From: Chitinivibrionia bacterium
GTDB lineage: Bacteria; Fibrobacterota; Chitinivibrionia; Chitinivibrionales; Chitinivibrionaceae
Assembly: GCA_009779925.1 (NCBI GenBank)
Contig: WRAZ01000006.1
Span: 1 to 64,000, forward strand
DNA: 64,000 nucleotides
Direction: 5' to 3'
Shown: positions 36,813 through 46,624 of the stretch, piece by piece
How positions within the stretch are numbered: the first letter of the stretch is position 1
Layout: the number at the start of each line of letters is the position of its first letter
Notes under the pieces: generated by a model
Seen by the model: the letters and a program-made list of their open reading frames with translations, nothing else
Told to the model about the DNA's origin: nothing
Databases searched by the model: none
Position numbers and translations under genes: made by a program

Positions 36813-36992
36813 CTAAAAGAAGGAATGAACTCCTGTGAAACCACCAAGCTGAGTATAATCAAATTGAGTTTTGCAATTAAGGACATCGAATCCAACGTGA
36901 GAGTCGAATGCGAAACTTAGAACGGCAAGATTATTGCCCGCTTTTTTCAGCGCTCTGTTCGTCGATTCCGTAAATACAACTTTTTGTTTCAT
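36813..36992 (-). CDS. Small protein of 59 residues, unrecognised
   Basis: A short gene beginning MKQKVVFTESTNRALKKAGN and ending QLGGFTGVHSFF. It has its own signals: the promoter motif TTTAGTATTTTG at 37036-37047 on the minus strand, 44 bases upstream, and AAGGA ahead of the ATG. The first 20 residues are basic, the rest mostly uncharged with one Cys (Cys40). No signal peptide or membrane helix. No homologue is recognised. Signals and context make it more likely real than chance; function is open. Confidence 0.5.
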   Translation of the reverse strand: MKQKVVFTESTNRALKKAGNNLAVLSFAFDSHVGFDVLNCKTQFDYTQLGGFTGVHSFF

Positions 36993-37035
36993 CTTTAATT
37001 TGTCCTTTTTCAGTTTTATATCAAAATTACGGTAA

Positions 37036-37163
37036 ACAAAATACTAAATTACCACACCCCTTGTCAAGGGGAAAATTAAAAAAAAGTAATTTTTTTTGAA
37101 AATTACCTGAAAAATGCGAAAATTTGATTTTCTTGCGTAATATGTACGTAATAAATAGTATTT
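37036..37163. promoter_or_regulatory. Divergent promoters: small ORF (-) and lysC (+)
   Basis: Minus-strand TTTAGTATTTTG at 37036-37047 serves the small protein gene. Plus-strand AAATAGTATTTTC at about 37150-37162 serves lysC. The two -10 elements lie about 100 bases apart. Confidence 0.5.
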
Positions 37164-37207
37164 TCGAGGGTTTGTTATATCGACAACTGTTATTTATGGA
37201 GAAAATG

Positions 37208-38575
37208 ATGCCTGTTATTGCTTGTAAATTTGGCGGAAGCTCGGTTGCCACGAGCCGAAAAATGGAGCAAATTGTAAACATTCTTAAGCTTAACCCCGAA
37301 AGAAAAGCGGTTATTTTGTCCGCTCCGGGAAAAGCCGAGGGCGTTGAGACAAAAATTACCGACTATCTTATTACGATAACTAAAAAAAGCTTGGCGGACG
37401 AAAACATCGCCGAAGACGTCGCCGCCGTTAAACAGCGTTTTTACGACATTTACGAGCCGCTTAAACTTACGCGCGAAACCATTGACGCCGTTTTAGCGCG
37501 CTTGGACGAGAGAATTGCGGCGAGCAAAAACAATTCGGGAAAATACAGAGACGCGATTGTCGCTTCGGGCGAGGATTTGAATGCGGAACTCTTTGCGATT
37601 TACGCCAAAACCGTCGGAATTAACGCAAAATTTGTTTCGCCGATGGATATAGAATTAATTGTAACGGCAAACTTCGGCGACGCGCTGATTAAAGCCGAAG
37701 GAAACGCTAACCTGATTAAACTGCGCGACCATATAGACGACGGATATGTCGTAATTTTTCCCGGATTTTTCGGAGTGAGCGCCGACGGAGATATTGTTAC
37801 TTTCAGCAGAGGCGGCTCGGATTTGACGGGCGCTCTTGTCGCCGCCGCCGTTAACGCTTCCGAATACGAAAACTTTACGGACGTAAACGGGATTTTGTGC
37901 ACAAATCCCAAAACCATAAGTAATCCCAAGCAAATAGAGGAGCTTACTTACCGTGAAATGCGGGAACTTTCGTATATGGGCTTCAGCGTTTTTCACGAAG
38001 AAGCGGTAAAACCCGTTATGAAAAAGAAAATCCCTATTCGTCTCAGAAATACCAATAATCTGGAAAACGGGGGTACGCGCATAGTATCCGACCGCGACCC
38101 GAATGAAGAAAACGCCGTAGTCGGAATTGCTTCGGCAAGCGGATTTTGTTCCTTTAACCTGCAAAAATTTATGATGAACCGCGAAAAAGGTTTTGGGCGC
38201 AAACTTTTGCAAGTTTTTGAAGATTTGGGATATTCATACGAACAATGCCCGTCGGGAGTGGATAATATTTCCGTAGTTTTAAACCAAAATCAGTTTGACG
38301 AGGACGATATAAACCGTATTACGGCTAAGATAGAAGGCGAGTTGAGACCCGACAGCCTTAAAAAAGAAGAAAATTTAAGTTTGGTCGCGCTTGTGGGCGA
38401 GGGCTTGCGAAACAAAATCGGAGTTTTGGGCGACGCGGCAACGGCTCTTGCGAAATCAGGCGTAAATATTAAGGTGGTTAATCAGGGAAGCAGCGAGTTG
38501 AGCATTGTGTTCGGCGTAAGCACCGCTGACGAGAAAAAAGCGGTAGAAGCGCTTTACGATAGATTTTTTAGATAA
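37208..38575 (+). CDS. lysC: Aspartate kinase
   Basis: First step of lysine, threonine and methionine synthesis. About 455 residues from the ATG at 37208 (GGAG 6-7 bases upstream; ATGs at 37196 and 37205 are alternatives). KFGGSSVATSRKM (ATP site), SGEDLNAELFA, FSRGGSDLTGALVAAAVNA and NFTDVNGILCTNP are conserved. A regulatory ACT pair occupies about 305-450 (VVGIASASGFCSF...; LVALVGEGLRNKIGVLGDA), so lysine/threonine feedback is likely. It is monofunctional; no homoserine dehydrogenase domain. Trm112 and LpxL-like genes follow closely. Confidence 0.95.
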   Translation: MPVIACKFGGSSVATSRKMEQIVNILKLNPERKAVILSAPGKAEGVETKITDYLITITKKSLADENIAEDVAAVKQRFYDIYEPLKLTRETIDAVLARLDERIAASKNNSGKYRDAIVASGEDLNAELFAIYAKTVGINAKFVSPMDIELIVTANFGDALIKAEGNANLIKLRDHIDDGYVVIFPGFFGVSADGDIVTFSRGGSDLTGALVAAAVNASEYENFTDVNGILCTNPKTISNPKQIEELTYREMRELSYMGFSVFHEEAVKPVMKKKIPIRLRNTNNLENGGTRIVSDRDPNEENAVVGIASASGFCSFNLQKFMMNREKGFGRKLLQVFEDLGYSYEQCPSGVDNISVVLNQNQFDEDDINRITAKIEGELRPDSLKKEENLSLVALVGEGLRNKIGVLGDAATALAKSGVNIKVVNQGSSELSIVFGVSTADEKKAVEALYDRFFR

Positions 38576-38591
38576 AAAAAGGAAGGTAGAA

Positions 38592-38834
38592 ATGAACCAG
38601 GATTTAGTTAAAATATTATGTTGCCCCGAAACAAAGCAGAAAGTTGAATTTGCGGACAAAGACATAATTCGCGATTTGAACAAAAAAATCGGCGCAAAGC
38701 AGCTTAAAAATCGCGGCGGCTTACTTGTTAGCGAAAGAATAGAAGACGGACTTATTCGCGAGGACAAAAAATACCTCTATCCGATAAAAAGCGATATTCC
38801 GATTATGCTGATTAACGAGGCTATTGAGCTGTAA
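38592..38834 (+). CDS. Trm112-family small zinc-ribbon-like protein
   Basis: An 80-residue protein of the Trm112/YcaR family: LVKILCCPETKQKVEF at the start and YPIKSDIPIMLINEAIEL at the end are the family's hallmarks. Unlike YcaR-type members, only two adjacent Cys are present and the second CxxC is missing. In other bacteria such proteins are encoded beside lpx genes or activate methyltransferases; here an LpxL-like gene follows 3 bases downstream. Confidence 0.82.
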   Translation: MNQDLVKILCCPETKQKVEFADKDIIRDLNKKIGAKQLKNRGGLLVSERIEDGLIREDKKYLYPIKSDIPIMLINEAIEL

Positions 38835-38837
38835 AAA

Positions 38838-39725
38838 ATGTCGGACGAAAAATGGAGCGGGAAAACCGAAGGTTGGGGTTTCGGGATAAACATATTTATT
38901 GCGCTGATTAAAATCTTCGGTTTCGCGCCCGCGTACGTACTACTTGTTCCCGTTTGTTTTGTCTATACGATAATAAACGCAAAAGCAAAAAAGGCGATTA
39001 GGCAATTTCGCAAGCGCTTGGGCTTAAAAACAAGCTTTTTCGATTATTACGCGCATTTTTTCTCGTTTTCTTTAACTATTATTCACAGAGCGGGCTTGCT
39101 GATTGGAAAAAACGATAAAATAAAATATCAGACTCAGAACGAAGACCGAATATCAAACTCGCTTAAAAACGGCAAAGGCGTAATTTTGCTCTCGTCGCAC
39201 ATAGGAAATTTTTGGATTGCCTCCGAAATCTTGGGCGAACGGCTGAACGCGCCGATAAATATCTTGATGGTAGAGCGGGACGGCGAAAAAATGAAGAAAG
39301 TTTACGACGGTTTCGACAAAAACCGCAAAGTGAAAATAATAACGCTCGACGAAAACCATATAGAAACCGCGCTGAAAATAAACGCCGCTCTTCAAAACGG
39401 CGAGATAGTCGCGGCGTTGGGCGACAGATTTATTGACGAAAACGTCGGCGAAATAGAATTTTTGGGCGAAAAAGCAAAGTTTCCGCGCGGGATATTTGAA
39501 ATTGCCTGCTTGACGCAAACGCCGATAATTCCCGTTTTTATGACAAGGCAAAAAATAGAAAATTATACATTTCGCGCGGGCGACATTATAGAAATTCCAA
39601 ACACAGACCGAAAAAAACGCAGGGAGTTTATTGACCGTGCTATGCGTGATTTTGTGGGGCAGATAGGGGAGCAGGCAAGAAAAACTCCGCTTCAATGGTA
39701 TAATTTTTATTGTTTTTGGGACTAA
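38838..39725 (+). CDS. LpxL/HtrB-family lipid A acyltransferase
   Basis: A 295-residue membrane-associated acyltransferase adding a secondary acyl chain to the lipid A precursor. An N-terminal hydrophobic segment (about 14-38) is followed by the catalytic region VILLSSHIGNFWIASEIL; the motif is HxGNF, compared with HxGNWE in typical LpxL, so the acidic partner of His is shifted or replaced. ALGDRFIDENVG and FLGEKAKFPRGIFEIACLTQTPIIPVF are conserved. It may equally act on other envelope lipids. Confidence 0.82.
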   Translation: MSDEKWSGKTEGWGFGINIFIALIKIFGFAPAYVLLVPVCFVYTIINAKAKKAIRQFRKRLGLKTSFFDYYAHFFSFSLTIIHRAGLLIGKNDKIKYQTQNEDRISNSLKNGKGVILLSSHIGNFWIASEILGERLNAPINILMVERDGEKMKKVYDGFDKNRKVKIITLDENHIETALKINAALQNGEIVAALGDRFIDENVGEIEFLGEKAKFPRGIFEIACLTQTPIIPVFMTRQKIENYTFRAGDIIEIPNTDRKKRREFIDRAMRDFVGQIGEQARKTPLQWYNFYCFWD

Positions 39726-39856
39726 TAAAGACTTAATAAGGTTTTTTTGTGCAATTTTGCATTTTTTATAGTATATTATATTGTTAATATAGTGTGAAAA
39801 ATAACATTGGCATTTTTGTTGAGCGGTGTTTTTATATTTAATTGAGAGAGGTGAAA

Positions 39857-42448
39857 ATGTCCTTTGCTGATTTACTTAACAGAGCGAAAGTTTCGGCGCG
39901 TCCTATAAAAACGCAGTTGCTCTTGGTGTGGATAGCTTTTTTCTTGATGAGCGCAAGCGGTTGTTTGTTTGTTATAACTATCGTCCACAGTAATTTGAAC
40001 GAGAAAGCGCAAAGCGCGTTGTCGCTTACCGCGGCGAAAATCGAAACCGATTTAATGGAGGTGGAAACCACTCTTCAGAGTATTTCGCAGACTATTCGCA
40101 GTATGATAAAACTTGGAGCGGACGCCGATGATATTTTGCAATATATGACCGAAATGACGGAGTTTTTGTCTCTGAATGAAGCGAGAGTATCGGGATTTGA
40201 AGGCGTTTACGGGGTTTTTGACGTATTCGCCGGACCGTTTAACGGCGCGTATCTTGACGGAACGGGATGGGTTCCGACCGAGGGCTATAATCCGAGGTTG
40301 CGCCCGTGGTACGAGGCGGCGATTATAGCGGGCGGAAATACTGTTGCGACTACCCCTTATCTTGAATATACAACGAAAACGCCCGTTATATCTTACGTTC
40401 GCCAAATTTTTGACGATAAAGGCAATTCCTTGGGCGTAGTGGTGGTATCTGCGGAACTTGAAAGAATAGGGGAGTATGTAATAAATTTACGTTTTGCGGA
40501 CGCCAAAAGCGGGTACGGTGTTTTAACGGATAAAAATAAGAATTTATTGGCTCATCCTAATCCTAATTTTTTGGGGACGGCGGTCGATAGTATTAACTCC
40601 GATTTTGCGCTTTTTTGGGGTAATGACGAAATTTTTGAATTCAGAACGCAAAATTACAGGGGAGAGGAAATATTTGTATTTTCCCAGCGTATGAACAACG
40701 GTTGGCATTTGGGAATATTTGTGCCTGTCGTCGAATATTTCAACAGTATGATGAGCACGCTGGCGGCTATTATTATTATAAATCTTTTGCTTACCATATT
40801 GCTGAGCGTAGCCTTAATGCGCGCTTCGGGCAGATATATCGCCAGAATTAAAGAAGCGGAATATTCCCAAAAAATGGAACAGGTTTTAGGGCATATTCTT
40901 AACGGAGTAAGCGCTATGATATACGTTAACGACCTTGATACCGGAGAGTTGATTTTTGTAAACGACATAATGAAAAAGAACTACAATTTAACGGGCGACG
41001 TCGTCGGGAAAAAGTGCTACTCGGTGTTTATGAAAGACGTTTATAAAATATGCGATTGGTGTCCTTGCCATAAACTTAAAGAAGACCCGAACACCATTGT
41101 AAGATGGGAAGAAAAAAGCGAACTTACGGGTCGCACGTATCAGAATACCGACTGTTTAATAGAGCTGTACAACGGTAAAATGGTGCACCTTCAAACTTCT
41201 ATAGATATTACGGAGTTGGTTGAGGCAAAAGAGCAGGCGATTATTGCCAACAAAACAAAAAGTAAGTTTTTGGCGATGATGAGCCACGAAATTCGCACGC
41301 CTATGAACGCTATTTTGGGTATGGCTGAAATTCATTTGCAGGATAAAAAACTTCCGCCCAAAACGCAGGAAGTGCTCACTCAAATTTACAATTCGGGCGA
41401 TTTGCTGGTCGCCATAATTAACGATATTTTGGATTTGTCGAGAATTGAAGCGGACAAAATGGAACTGAATTTAAGCAAATACGAGGTTGCAAGTTTAATA
41501 AACGACACGGTGCATTTGAATATGATGCAAGGCAGTAAATCCGTGGAATTTGAACTTTACGTGGACGAAAACATTCCCGCGGAATTTTTTGGCGACGAAC
41601 TGCGTATTAAGCAAATTTTGAACAATCTTTTGTCGAACGCCTATAAATACACCAAAAAAGGAAGCATAAAACTTAAAGTTCACGTTGAAGAATGCAGCGA
41701 CAAAAAGAAATATATGAAAACGCTTGTTTTCCAAGTAATAGACACAGGACAGGGTATGACCAAAGAGCAGAAAAACAAGGTGTTTTCTACGGAATATTCC
41801 CGCTACAATTTAGAGGCGAACCGAAGCATTCAGGGAACGGGTTTGGGTATGAACATTACGTGGCGTCTGGTAAAAATGATGAACGGCGAAATTACGGTGG
41901 AAAGCGAGCCGTTTGAGGGAACGACATTTACGGTGCGCCTGCCTCAGGAAACAACAAATTGCTCGGATGTTTTGGGTAAGGATGTTGTGCAGAATTTGCA
42001 AACATTCCGTATAAAAGAGCCTTCCCGACTGAAAAATCTGAATATTGTGCGCGAATATATGCCTTACGGAAACGTCTTAATTGTTGATGACGTAGAGTCG
42101 AATTTGCTGGTTGCGGAAGGTTTAATGGTGCCATACGGATTAACGATAGACACGGTTATGAGCGGAGAAGGCGCAATATCCAAAATAAAAGCGGGCAAAG
42201 AATACGACATTATATTTATGGATCACATGATGCCCGATATGGACGGAATTGAGACGGTAAAAATTATACGGGAATTTGGCTACAAAAAACCGATAGTGGC
42301 TCTTACGGCAAACGCCTTGATAGGTCAGGCTGAAGAATTTTTAGCGAACGGTTTTGATGATTTTATCTCCAAGCCGATTGATACTCGTCAATTAAATTCC
42401 GTGTTGAACAAGTATGTTCGCGACAAAAGAGACGACAAGCAGAAATAA
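39857..42448 (+). CDS. Hybrid sensor histidine kinase with Cache, PAS and receiver domains
   Basis: An 863-residue membrane sensor. TM1 (about 22-44) and TM2 (about 298-320) enclose a dCache-type ligand domain with NPRLRPWYEAA and TTPYLEYTTKTPVISY. The cytoplasmic PAS domain (about 340-445) has a Cys-rich loop (CDWCPCH) that might bind metal or sense redox. HisKA holds MSHEIRTPMNAILG (His477). HATPase has NNLLSNAYKYT, DTGQGM and GTGLGMNI. The C-terminal receiver has VDDVESNL and MDHMMPDMDG. RBS AGAGGTG precedes the ATG at 39857. A promoter-like TATAGTATATTATATTG lies at about 39768-39784. No partner regulator is adjacent. Confidence 0.93.
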   Translation: MSFADLLNRAKVSARPIKTQLLLVWIAFFLMSASGCLFVITIVHSNLNEKAQSALSLTAAKIETDLMEVETTLQSISQTIRSMIKLGADADDILQYMTEMTEFLSLNEARVSGFEGVYGVFDVFAGPFNGAYLDGTGWVPTEGYNPRLRPWYEAAIIAGGNTVATTPYLEYTTKTPVISYVRQIFDDKGNSLGVVVVSAELERIGEYVINLRFADAKSGYGVLTDKNKNLLAHPNPNFLGTAVDSINSDFALFWGNDEIFEFRTQNYRGEEIFVFSQRMNNGWHLGIFVPVVEYFNSMMSTLAAIIIINLLLTILLSVALMRASGRYIARIKEAEYSQKMEQVLGHILNGVSAMIYVNDLDTGELIFVNDIMKKNYNLTGDVVGKKCYSVFMKDVYKICDWCPCHKLKEDPNTIVRWEEKSELTGRTYQNTDCLIELYNGKMVHLQTSIDITELVEAKEQAIIANKTKSKFLAMMSHEIRTPMNAILGMAEIHLQDKKLPPKTQEVLTQIYNSGDLLVAIINDILDLSRIEADKMELNLSKYEVASLINDTVHLNMMQGSKSVEFELYVDENIPAEFFGDELRIKQILNNLLSNAYKYTKKGSIKLKVHVEECSDKKKYMKTLVFQVIDTGQGMTKEQKNKVFSTEYSRYNLEANRSIQGTGLGMNITWRLVKMMNGEITVESEPFEGTTFTVRLPQETTNCSDVLGKDVVQNLQTFRIKEPSRLKNLNIVREYMPYGNVLIVDDVESNLLVAEGLMVPYGLTIDTVMSGEGAISKIKAGKEYDIIFMDHMMPDMDGIETVKIIREFGYKKPIVALTANALIGQAEEFLANGFDDFISKPIDTRQLNSVLNKYVRDKRDDKQK

Positions 42449-42480
42449 AAACTTAAACATTTAAAAAGGATACTAAGACT

Positions 42481-42948
42481 ATGACTCGTGTTCCAATGAC
42501 TAAAAACGGATTTGATAATCTCGTGAAAGAACTTGAAAAATATACAAAAATCGAACTTCCCGCAATAATCGAAAAAGTGGCGGAAGCGCGTTCTCACGGC
42601 GACCTCAAAGAAAATGCGGAGTATCATTCCGCGCGCGAAAGACAAGGGCAAATTCAGGACAAAATCCGTTATCTTCAGGACCAGATTTCCAAAGCGAAAA
42701 TCATTGAAGTTGAAGGAAGCAGCAACGAAATCCGTTTCGGCTCAAAAGTCGTCTGTTGCGAAATCGACGACGAAGACGAAAAGGACGAATACACGCTTGT
42801 CGGCGCGGACGAAGCAAATCCGTCGAACGGCTTAATTTCGGTGGTATCTCCCTTAGGGCAGTCGCTTTTAGGCAAAAAAGGCGGCGATATTGTAGAAGTT
42901 GTCGCCCCCGCGGGAAAATACAAAATAAAAATCGTTTCGTTTGAGTAA
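42481..42948 (+). CDS. greA: Transcription elongation factor GreA
   Basis: Rescues backtracked RNA polymerase by promoting transcript cleavage. The 155 residues have the N-terminal coiled coil with acidic tip (SHGDLKENAEYHSARERQ, where Asp and Glu at the tip act in cleavage) and the C-terminal domain (GLISVVSPLGQSLLGKKGGDIVEV). AAGGA precedes the ATG. It lies 32 bases after the histidine kinase. Confidence 0.96.
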   Translation: MTRVPMTKNGFDNLVKELEKYTKIELPAIIEKVAEARSHGDLKENAEYHSARERQGQIQDKIRYLQDQISKAKIIEVEGSSNEIRFGSKVVCCEIDDEDEKDEYTLVGADEANPSNGLISVVSPLGQSLLGKKGGDIVEVVAPAGKYKIKIVSFE

Positions 42949-42978
42949 GCTAAGCAATTACGAATTACAAATTACGAT

Positions 42979-44112
42979 ATGAATTTGCACGAGGTAAAAC
43001 ACCTTGATTTTAAAGCTTCGGTCAATCTCGGCAGTTTTTACACGCCGCCGGGTTTGGTCGATATTGCGTATAATCTCGTGCAAAAAAATGTCGCAAATTT
43101 CTCTGATTACAAGATTTTGGACACAAGTTGCGGCTACGGCGGTTTTTTGCGAGGCGAAAATGCAATAGGCGCCGACATCGACGGCGAAGCGCTGAGTTTT
43201 GCGCAAAAACAAAATGAGAAAACTAAGTTTTTAGAGCAAAACGGTCTCAAAAATGTCAGCAGAGAGCGATACGGCTTAAACGAAAACTCGAAATTTGTTA
43301 TCATAGGCAATCCGCCGTATAACGACAGAACTTCGCAAATAAGAAATACAATAAAATGCGACAAAACCGAAATTGACGACGACCTTAAAACGCGCGACTT
43401 GGGCTTGTCGTTTTTGCTTTCGTATAATAAATTGCGAGCGGATTTTATTTGCGTTTTGCATCCGTTATCTTATTTGATTAAAGAAGCAAATTTTAACGCG
43501 CTAAAGGCTTTTACGAAAAATTATGTTCTGAAAGACGGCGTAATTGTTTCGAGCGGGGAGTTTCCGCAAACTTCAAAAACGACGCAATTTCCGATAATTA
43601 TTGCATTTTACGAGAGAAATTCGGTCGGTATGGACTATTCGTATATGCAAAAATATAAATTCAAAACCCAAGACGGCAAAAAATTTGCGATAAACGATTT
43701 CGATTTTATAGGAAATTATTTGTCGAAATATCCGAATTCAAGCACGGTCGGCAAAGATAATGCTGTTGCACACTTTTACACAATGCGCGATATAAACGCC
43801 TTAAAAAGAACGCGGACTTTTTTGAAAAAAGAAAGCGCAAATTCCTTGCGCGTAGCCAAAGAAAACTTTGCGTATTATTGCTACGTCGATGTTTTTAAGG
43901 AGTATATAAAAAACCTGCCGTATTATTTCGGCAACAGCGACGTTTTCATAAATAACGAAGAATTTCTGAAAATAAAAGATTGTTTTGTGGAAAAATCGGT
44001 TTCAAAATACGATTTTTTGCCGAAATTGGCGAAAAAGAGCGCCGTAAAAAACGCCGAAATCTTGATAAACAACTATTTTAGGAATTTGTTTGGGGAACAT
44101 TTTGTTGATTAG
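42979..44112 (+). CDS. Orphan N6-adenine-type DNA methyltransferase
   Basis: A 377-residue methylase-fold protein. SAM motif I is KILDTSCGYGGFL (about 36-48), a following ADIDGEALS, and catalytic motif IV NPPY (about 112-115, IIGNPPYNDRTSQ), typical of N6-adenine or related amino methyltransferases of the Eco57I/TaqI group. The C-terminal part (about 230-377) may hold a small target-recognition region. No endonuclease gene is adjacent. The fold is clear, but the substrate could also be protein glutamine (NPPY). The intergenic 'CGAATTACAAATTACGAT' just before ATG is a repetitive A/T stretch. Confidence 0.75.
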   Translation: MNLHEVKHLDFKASVNLGSFYTPPGLVDIAYNLVQKNVANFSDYKILDTSCGYGGFLRGENAIGADIDGEALSFAQKQNEKTKFLEQNGLKNVSRERYGLNENSKFVIIGNPPYNDRTSQIRNTIKCDKTEIDDDLKTRDLGLSFLLSYNKLRADFICVLHPLSYLIKEANFNALKAFTKNYVLKDGVIVSSGEFPQTSKTTQFPIIIAFYERNSVGMDYSYMQKYKFKTQDGKKFAINDFDFIGNYLSKYPNSSTVGKDNAVAHFYTMRDINALKRTRTFLKKESANSLRVAKENFAYYCYVDVFKEYIKNLPYYFGNSDVFINNEEFLKIKDCFVEKSVSKYDFLPKLAKKSAVKNAEILINNYFRNLFGEHFVD

Positions 44113-44133
44113 TTTTTTTTAAGATTTTTATTT

Positions 44134-44153
44134 GCGGCATAACGTATTTTCCC
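44134..44153 (+). promoter_or_regulatory. Extended -10 variant upstream of lepA
   Basis: GCGGCATAACGTATTTTCCC lies 44 bases before the lepA ATG. It is the AACGTATTTT variant of the motif also seen at 46626 and 63716. Confidence 0.4.
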
Positions 44154-44196
44154 TGCAAAAAAGTCCCCCAAAAGGGAAAAAACTTGGAGAACATAT

Positions 44197-45993
44197 ATGT
44201 TAATTAGAAATTTTTCGATAATCGCTCACATCGACCACGGGAAAAGTACGCTTGCGGACAGGTTTATTCAGCTCACAAACACGATTGCCGAGCGTGATAT
44301 GCAAAATCAGTTGCTCGACGATATGGACTTGGAAAAAGAGCGCGGAATTACGATTAAAGCGCATCCTATCCAGATGAAATTTCTTGCCAAAGACGGCAAA
44401 GAATACACCATAAATCTTATTGACACGCCCGGGCACGTGGACTTTACATACGAAGTTTCGCGCTCGCTCGCCGCTTGCGAAGGCGCGATTTTGGTCGTGG
44501 ACGCCTCGCAGGGAATTGAGGCGCAGACCCTGTCGAACATTTATTTGGCTATGGAAAACGACCTGACAATTATTCCCGTTATGAACAAAATCGACTTACC
44601 CGCGGCAAATCCCGAGGCGGTCGGGCAACAAATTTCGGATTTGCTCGGCGTTGACCCTTCCGAAATCCTGACTTGTTCCGCAAAAAGCGGTATGGGCGTT
44701 AAGGAAATACTGGAAAAAGTTATCGAAGAAGTTCCCGTCCCGCGAACTAAAAACGAGCCATACACAAAAGCGCTGGTTTTCGACTCGGTTTTTGACAGTT
44801 ATAGGGGCGCAATCGCGTACGTTCGCGTTTTTGAGGGAAGCATAAAGTTGGGCGACAAAATTAAATTTATGAAAACCGAACAGATTTACGAAATCACAGA
44901 ATTAGGTGTTTTCGGGATTAAAAGAGTGCCGACAAAAGAGCTCGAAACAGGGCAGGTCGGCTACATTATCGCCTCGCTGAAAACTCTTGCGGACATTCAT
45001 ATCGGCGACACAATTACGCTTGCGAATAATCCTGCGCCGACGGCAATTCCCGGCTATAAAGTGGTAAAACCGATGGTGTTTTCGGGTTTGTATCCTATTG
45101 AAAAGGGCGATTACGACGTTTTGCGCGCCGCTTTGGAAAAACTTGCGCTCAACGATTCTTCGCTGAATTTTATTCCCGAATCGTCGGAAGTTTTGGGCTT
45201 TGGTTTCCGCACGGGATTTTTGGGGCTTTTGCATATGGAAATCACGCAGGAGCGGCTTTCGCGAGAGTTTGGCGTGGAAATTATTACGACAATTCCAAAC
45301 GTTGTGTATAAAATAGCGAAATCAAACGGCGATATTATAGAAATCGAGCGCCCCGGCGACTTGCCTCCCGTCGGCGAAATAGAATACATTGAAGAGCCGA
45401 TTGCCAAAGTGCAGATAATCACTCCGACGACTTACACAGGCGCAATTATGAAGCTCTGCGACGAAAAACGCGGCATAATGGAAACGATGGAATACCTTGA
45501 TACGACAAGGGTTACGCTTCATTATAAAATCCCGATGCAAGAGTTGATTGTGGATTTTTTCGACCGTCTCAAAAGTTGCAGTTCGGGCTATGCTTCTATG
45601 GATTACGAAGTGTCGGAGTATCAAAAATCGGCTATGGTCAAACTGGATATTTTGATAAACGGCGAATTGGTGGACGCGTTTTCGTGCATAATTCACAAAG
45701 ACAAAGCCTATCATTACGGCAGTTTTATTACCGATAAACTAAAAGATTTAATTCCGAGACAGCAGTTTGTAATAGCAATTCAGGCGGCAATCGGAAGCAA
45801 AATTATCGCTCGAAGCACGGTAAAAGCGTATCGAAAAGACGTAACCGCAAAATGCTACGGCGGCGATATTTCCCGAAAACGCAAACTCCTCGAAAAGCAA
45901 AAAGAGGGCAAAAAACGAATGAAGCAAATCGGCAGCGTAGAAATCCCGCAGAAAGCGTTTTTGGCGGTGTTGAAGAGAGATGATAATGGATAA
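44197..45993 (+). CDS. lepA: Elongation factor 4 (LepA)
   Basis: A ribosome-associated GTPase that back-translocates or helps assemble ribosomes. The 598 residues are full length: [18 protein letters not shown] (G1), RGITIKA (G2), DTPGHVDF (G3), MNKIDLP (G4), CSAKSG (G5), then EF-Tu-like domain 2, EF-G-like domains III and V, and the LepA-specific C-terminal domain ([28 protein letters not shown]). The RBS is TTGGAG. Confidence 0.98.
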   Translation: MLIRNFSIIAHIDHGKSTLADRFIQLTNTIAERDMQNQLLDDMDLEKERGITIKAHPIQMKFLAKDGKEYTINLIDTPGHVDFTYEVSRSLAACEGAILVVDASQGIEAQTLSNIYLAMENDLTIIPVMNKIDLPAANPEAVGQQISDLLGVDPSEILTCSAKSGMGVKEILEKVIEEVPVPRTKNEPYTKALVFDSVFDSYRGAIAYVRVFEGSIKLGDKIKFMKTEQIYEITELGVFGIKRVPTKELETGQVGYIIASLKTLADIHIGDTITLANNPAPTAIPGYKVVKPMVFSGLYPIEKGDYDVLRAALEKLALNDSSLNFIPESSEVLGFGFRTGFLGLLHMEITQERLSREFGVEIITTIPNVVYKIAKSNGDIIEIERPGDLPPVGEIEYIEEPIAKVQIITPTTYTGAIMKLCDEKRGIMETMEYLDTTRVTLHYKIPMQELIVDFFDRLKSCSSGYASMDYEVSEYQKSAMVKLDILINGELVDAFSCIIHKDKAYHYGSFITDKLKDLIPRQQFVIAIQAAIGSKIIARSTVKAYRKDVTAKCYGGDISRKRKLLEKQKEGKKRMKQIGSVEIPQKAFLAVLKRDDNG

Positions 45994-46101
45994 GAGCGAA
46001 AATTTGGCGAACTTTCCAAAACAGAAAAAAGCCGAAAGTTTTGGAAGTTTGTCGTCGGTTTGTTTGCGCAAATGTTATTTTCTGTAAAAAAGGAGATTGT
46101 A

Positions 46102-46332
46102 ATGCAAACATTAAACGTAAAGATTTCGGACACGGAATATGGTGCATTTGGTTTCAGCAGAACTCAAATGAACTTTACCGACCTTTTAGAGATAGTAGAA
46201 GTAAAAATAGCCAAGCGCCTGCTTGACGAAAGTTTATATTATGCCAAAGAATGCGGACTTTCAAATATGACAATGGACGAAATTTCAAACGAAGTCAGGG
46301 CAGTAAGAAAAAATGCAAAAAGTTATAATTGA
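46102..46332 (+). CDS. Antitoxin-like protein of a type II TA pair
   Basis: A 76-residue protein with start set by AAAGGAG ahead of ATG at 46102. It begins MQTLNVKISDTEYGAFGF and carries a helical middle (FTDLLEIVEVKIAKRLLDESL) and a conserved-looking end (MTMDEISNEVRAVRKNAKSYN), as in antitoxins paired with PIN_3-type toxins. The last 20 bases overlap the toxin start, typical of TA operons. Its toxin is now damaged. A promoter-like AAATGTTATTTTC lies at about 46069-46081. Confidence 0.7.
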   Translation: MQTLNVKISDTEYGAFGFSRTQMNFTDLLEIVEVKIAKRLLDESLYYAKECGLSNMTMDEISNEVRAVRKNAKSYN

Positions 46333-46556
46333 TACAAATGTATTTGTGTCCGCCTTAATACAAAATAATTTTCCGAGAAAAATAGTAATTGAATATAATT
46401 TCGGACAAAGACGACAACAAAATAGTAGAACTCGCCGATGAAAGCAATGCCGATTTCATTATCACTGGAAATACAAACGACTTTACCTTCCCCAAATACA
46501 AAAACACTAAAATATTGACGCCGCGCGATTACTGGCTATTTTTTTATGAACAATAA
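46313..46556 (+). pseudogene. PIN-domain toxin, internally deleted and frameshifted
   Basis: The start MQKVIIDTNVFVSALIQNNFP carries the first PIN acidic motif (IIDTNV). After about 30 residues the frame runs to TGA at about 46439. A different frame then gives the PIN C-terminus: DKDDNKIVELADESNADFII, TGNTNDF and KILTPRDYWLFF. A normal PIN_3 toxin is about 130-140 residues; about 60 middle residues are missing, so the gene is broken by deletion. The overlapping antitoxin is intact. Confidence 0.8.
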
Positions 46557-46624
46557 TTGTTTATTGAAATGTAAAAACAACAAATTTCTCCCCCAAACCA
46601 AAGATTTTTCCTGCTTCACTGTCA

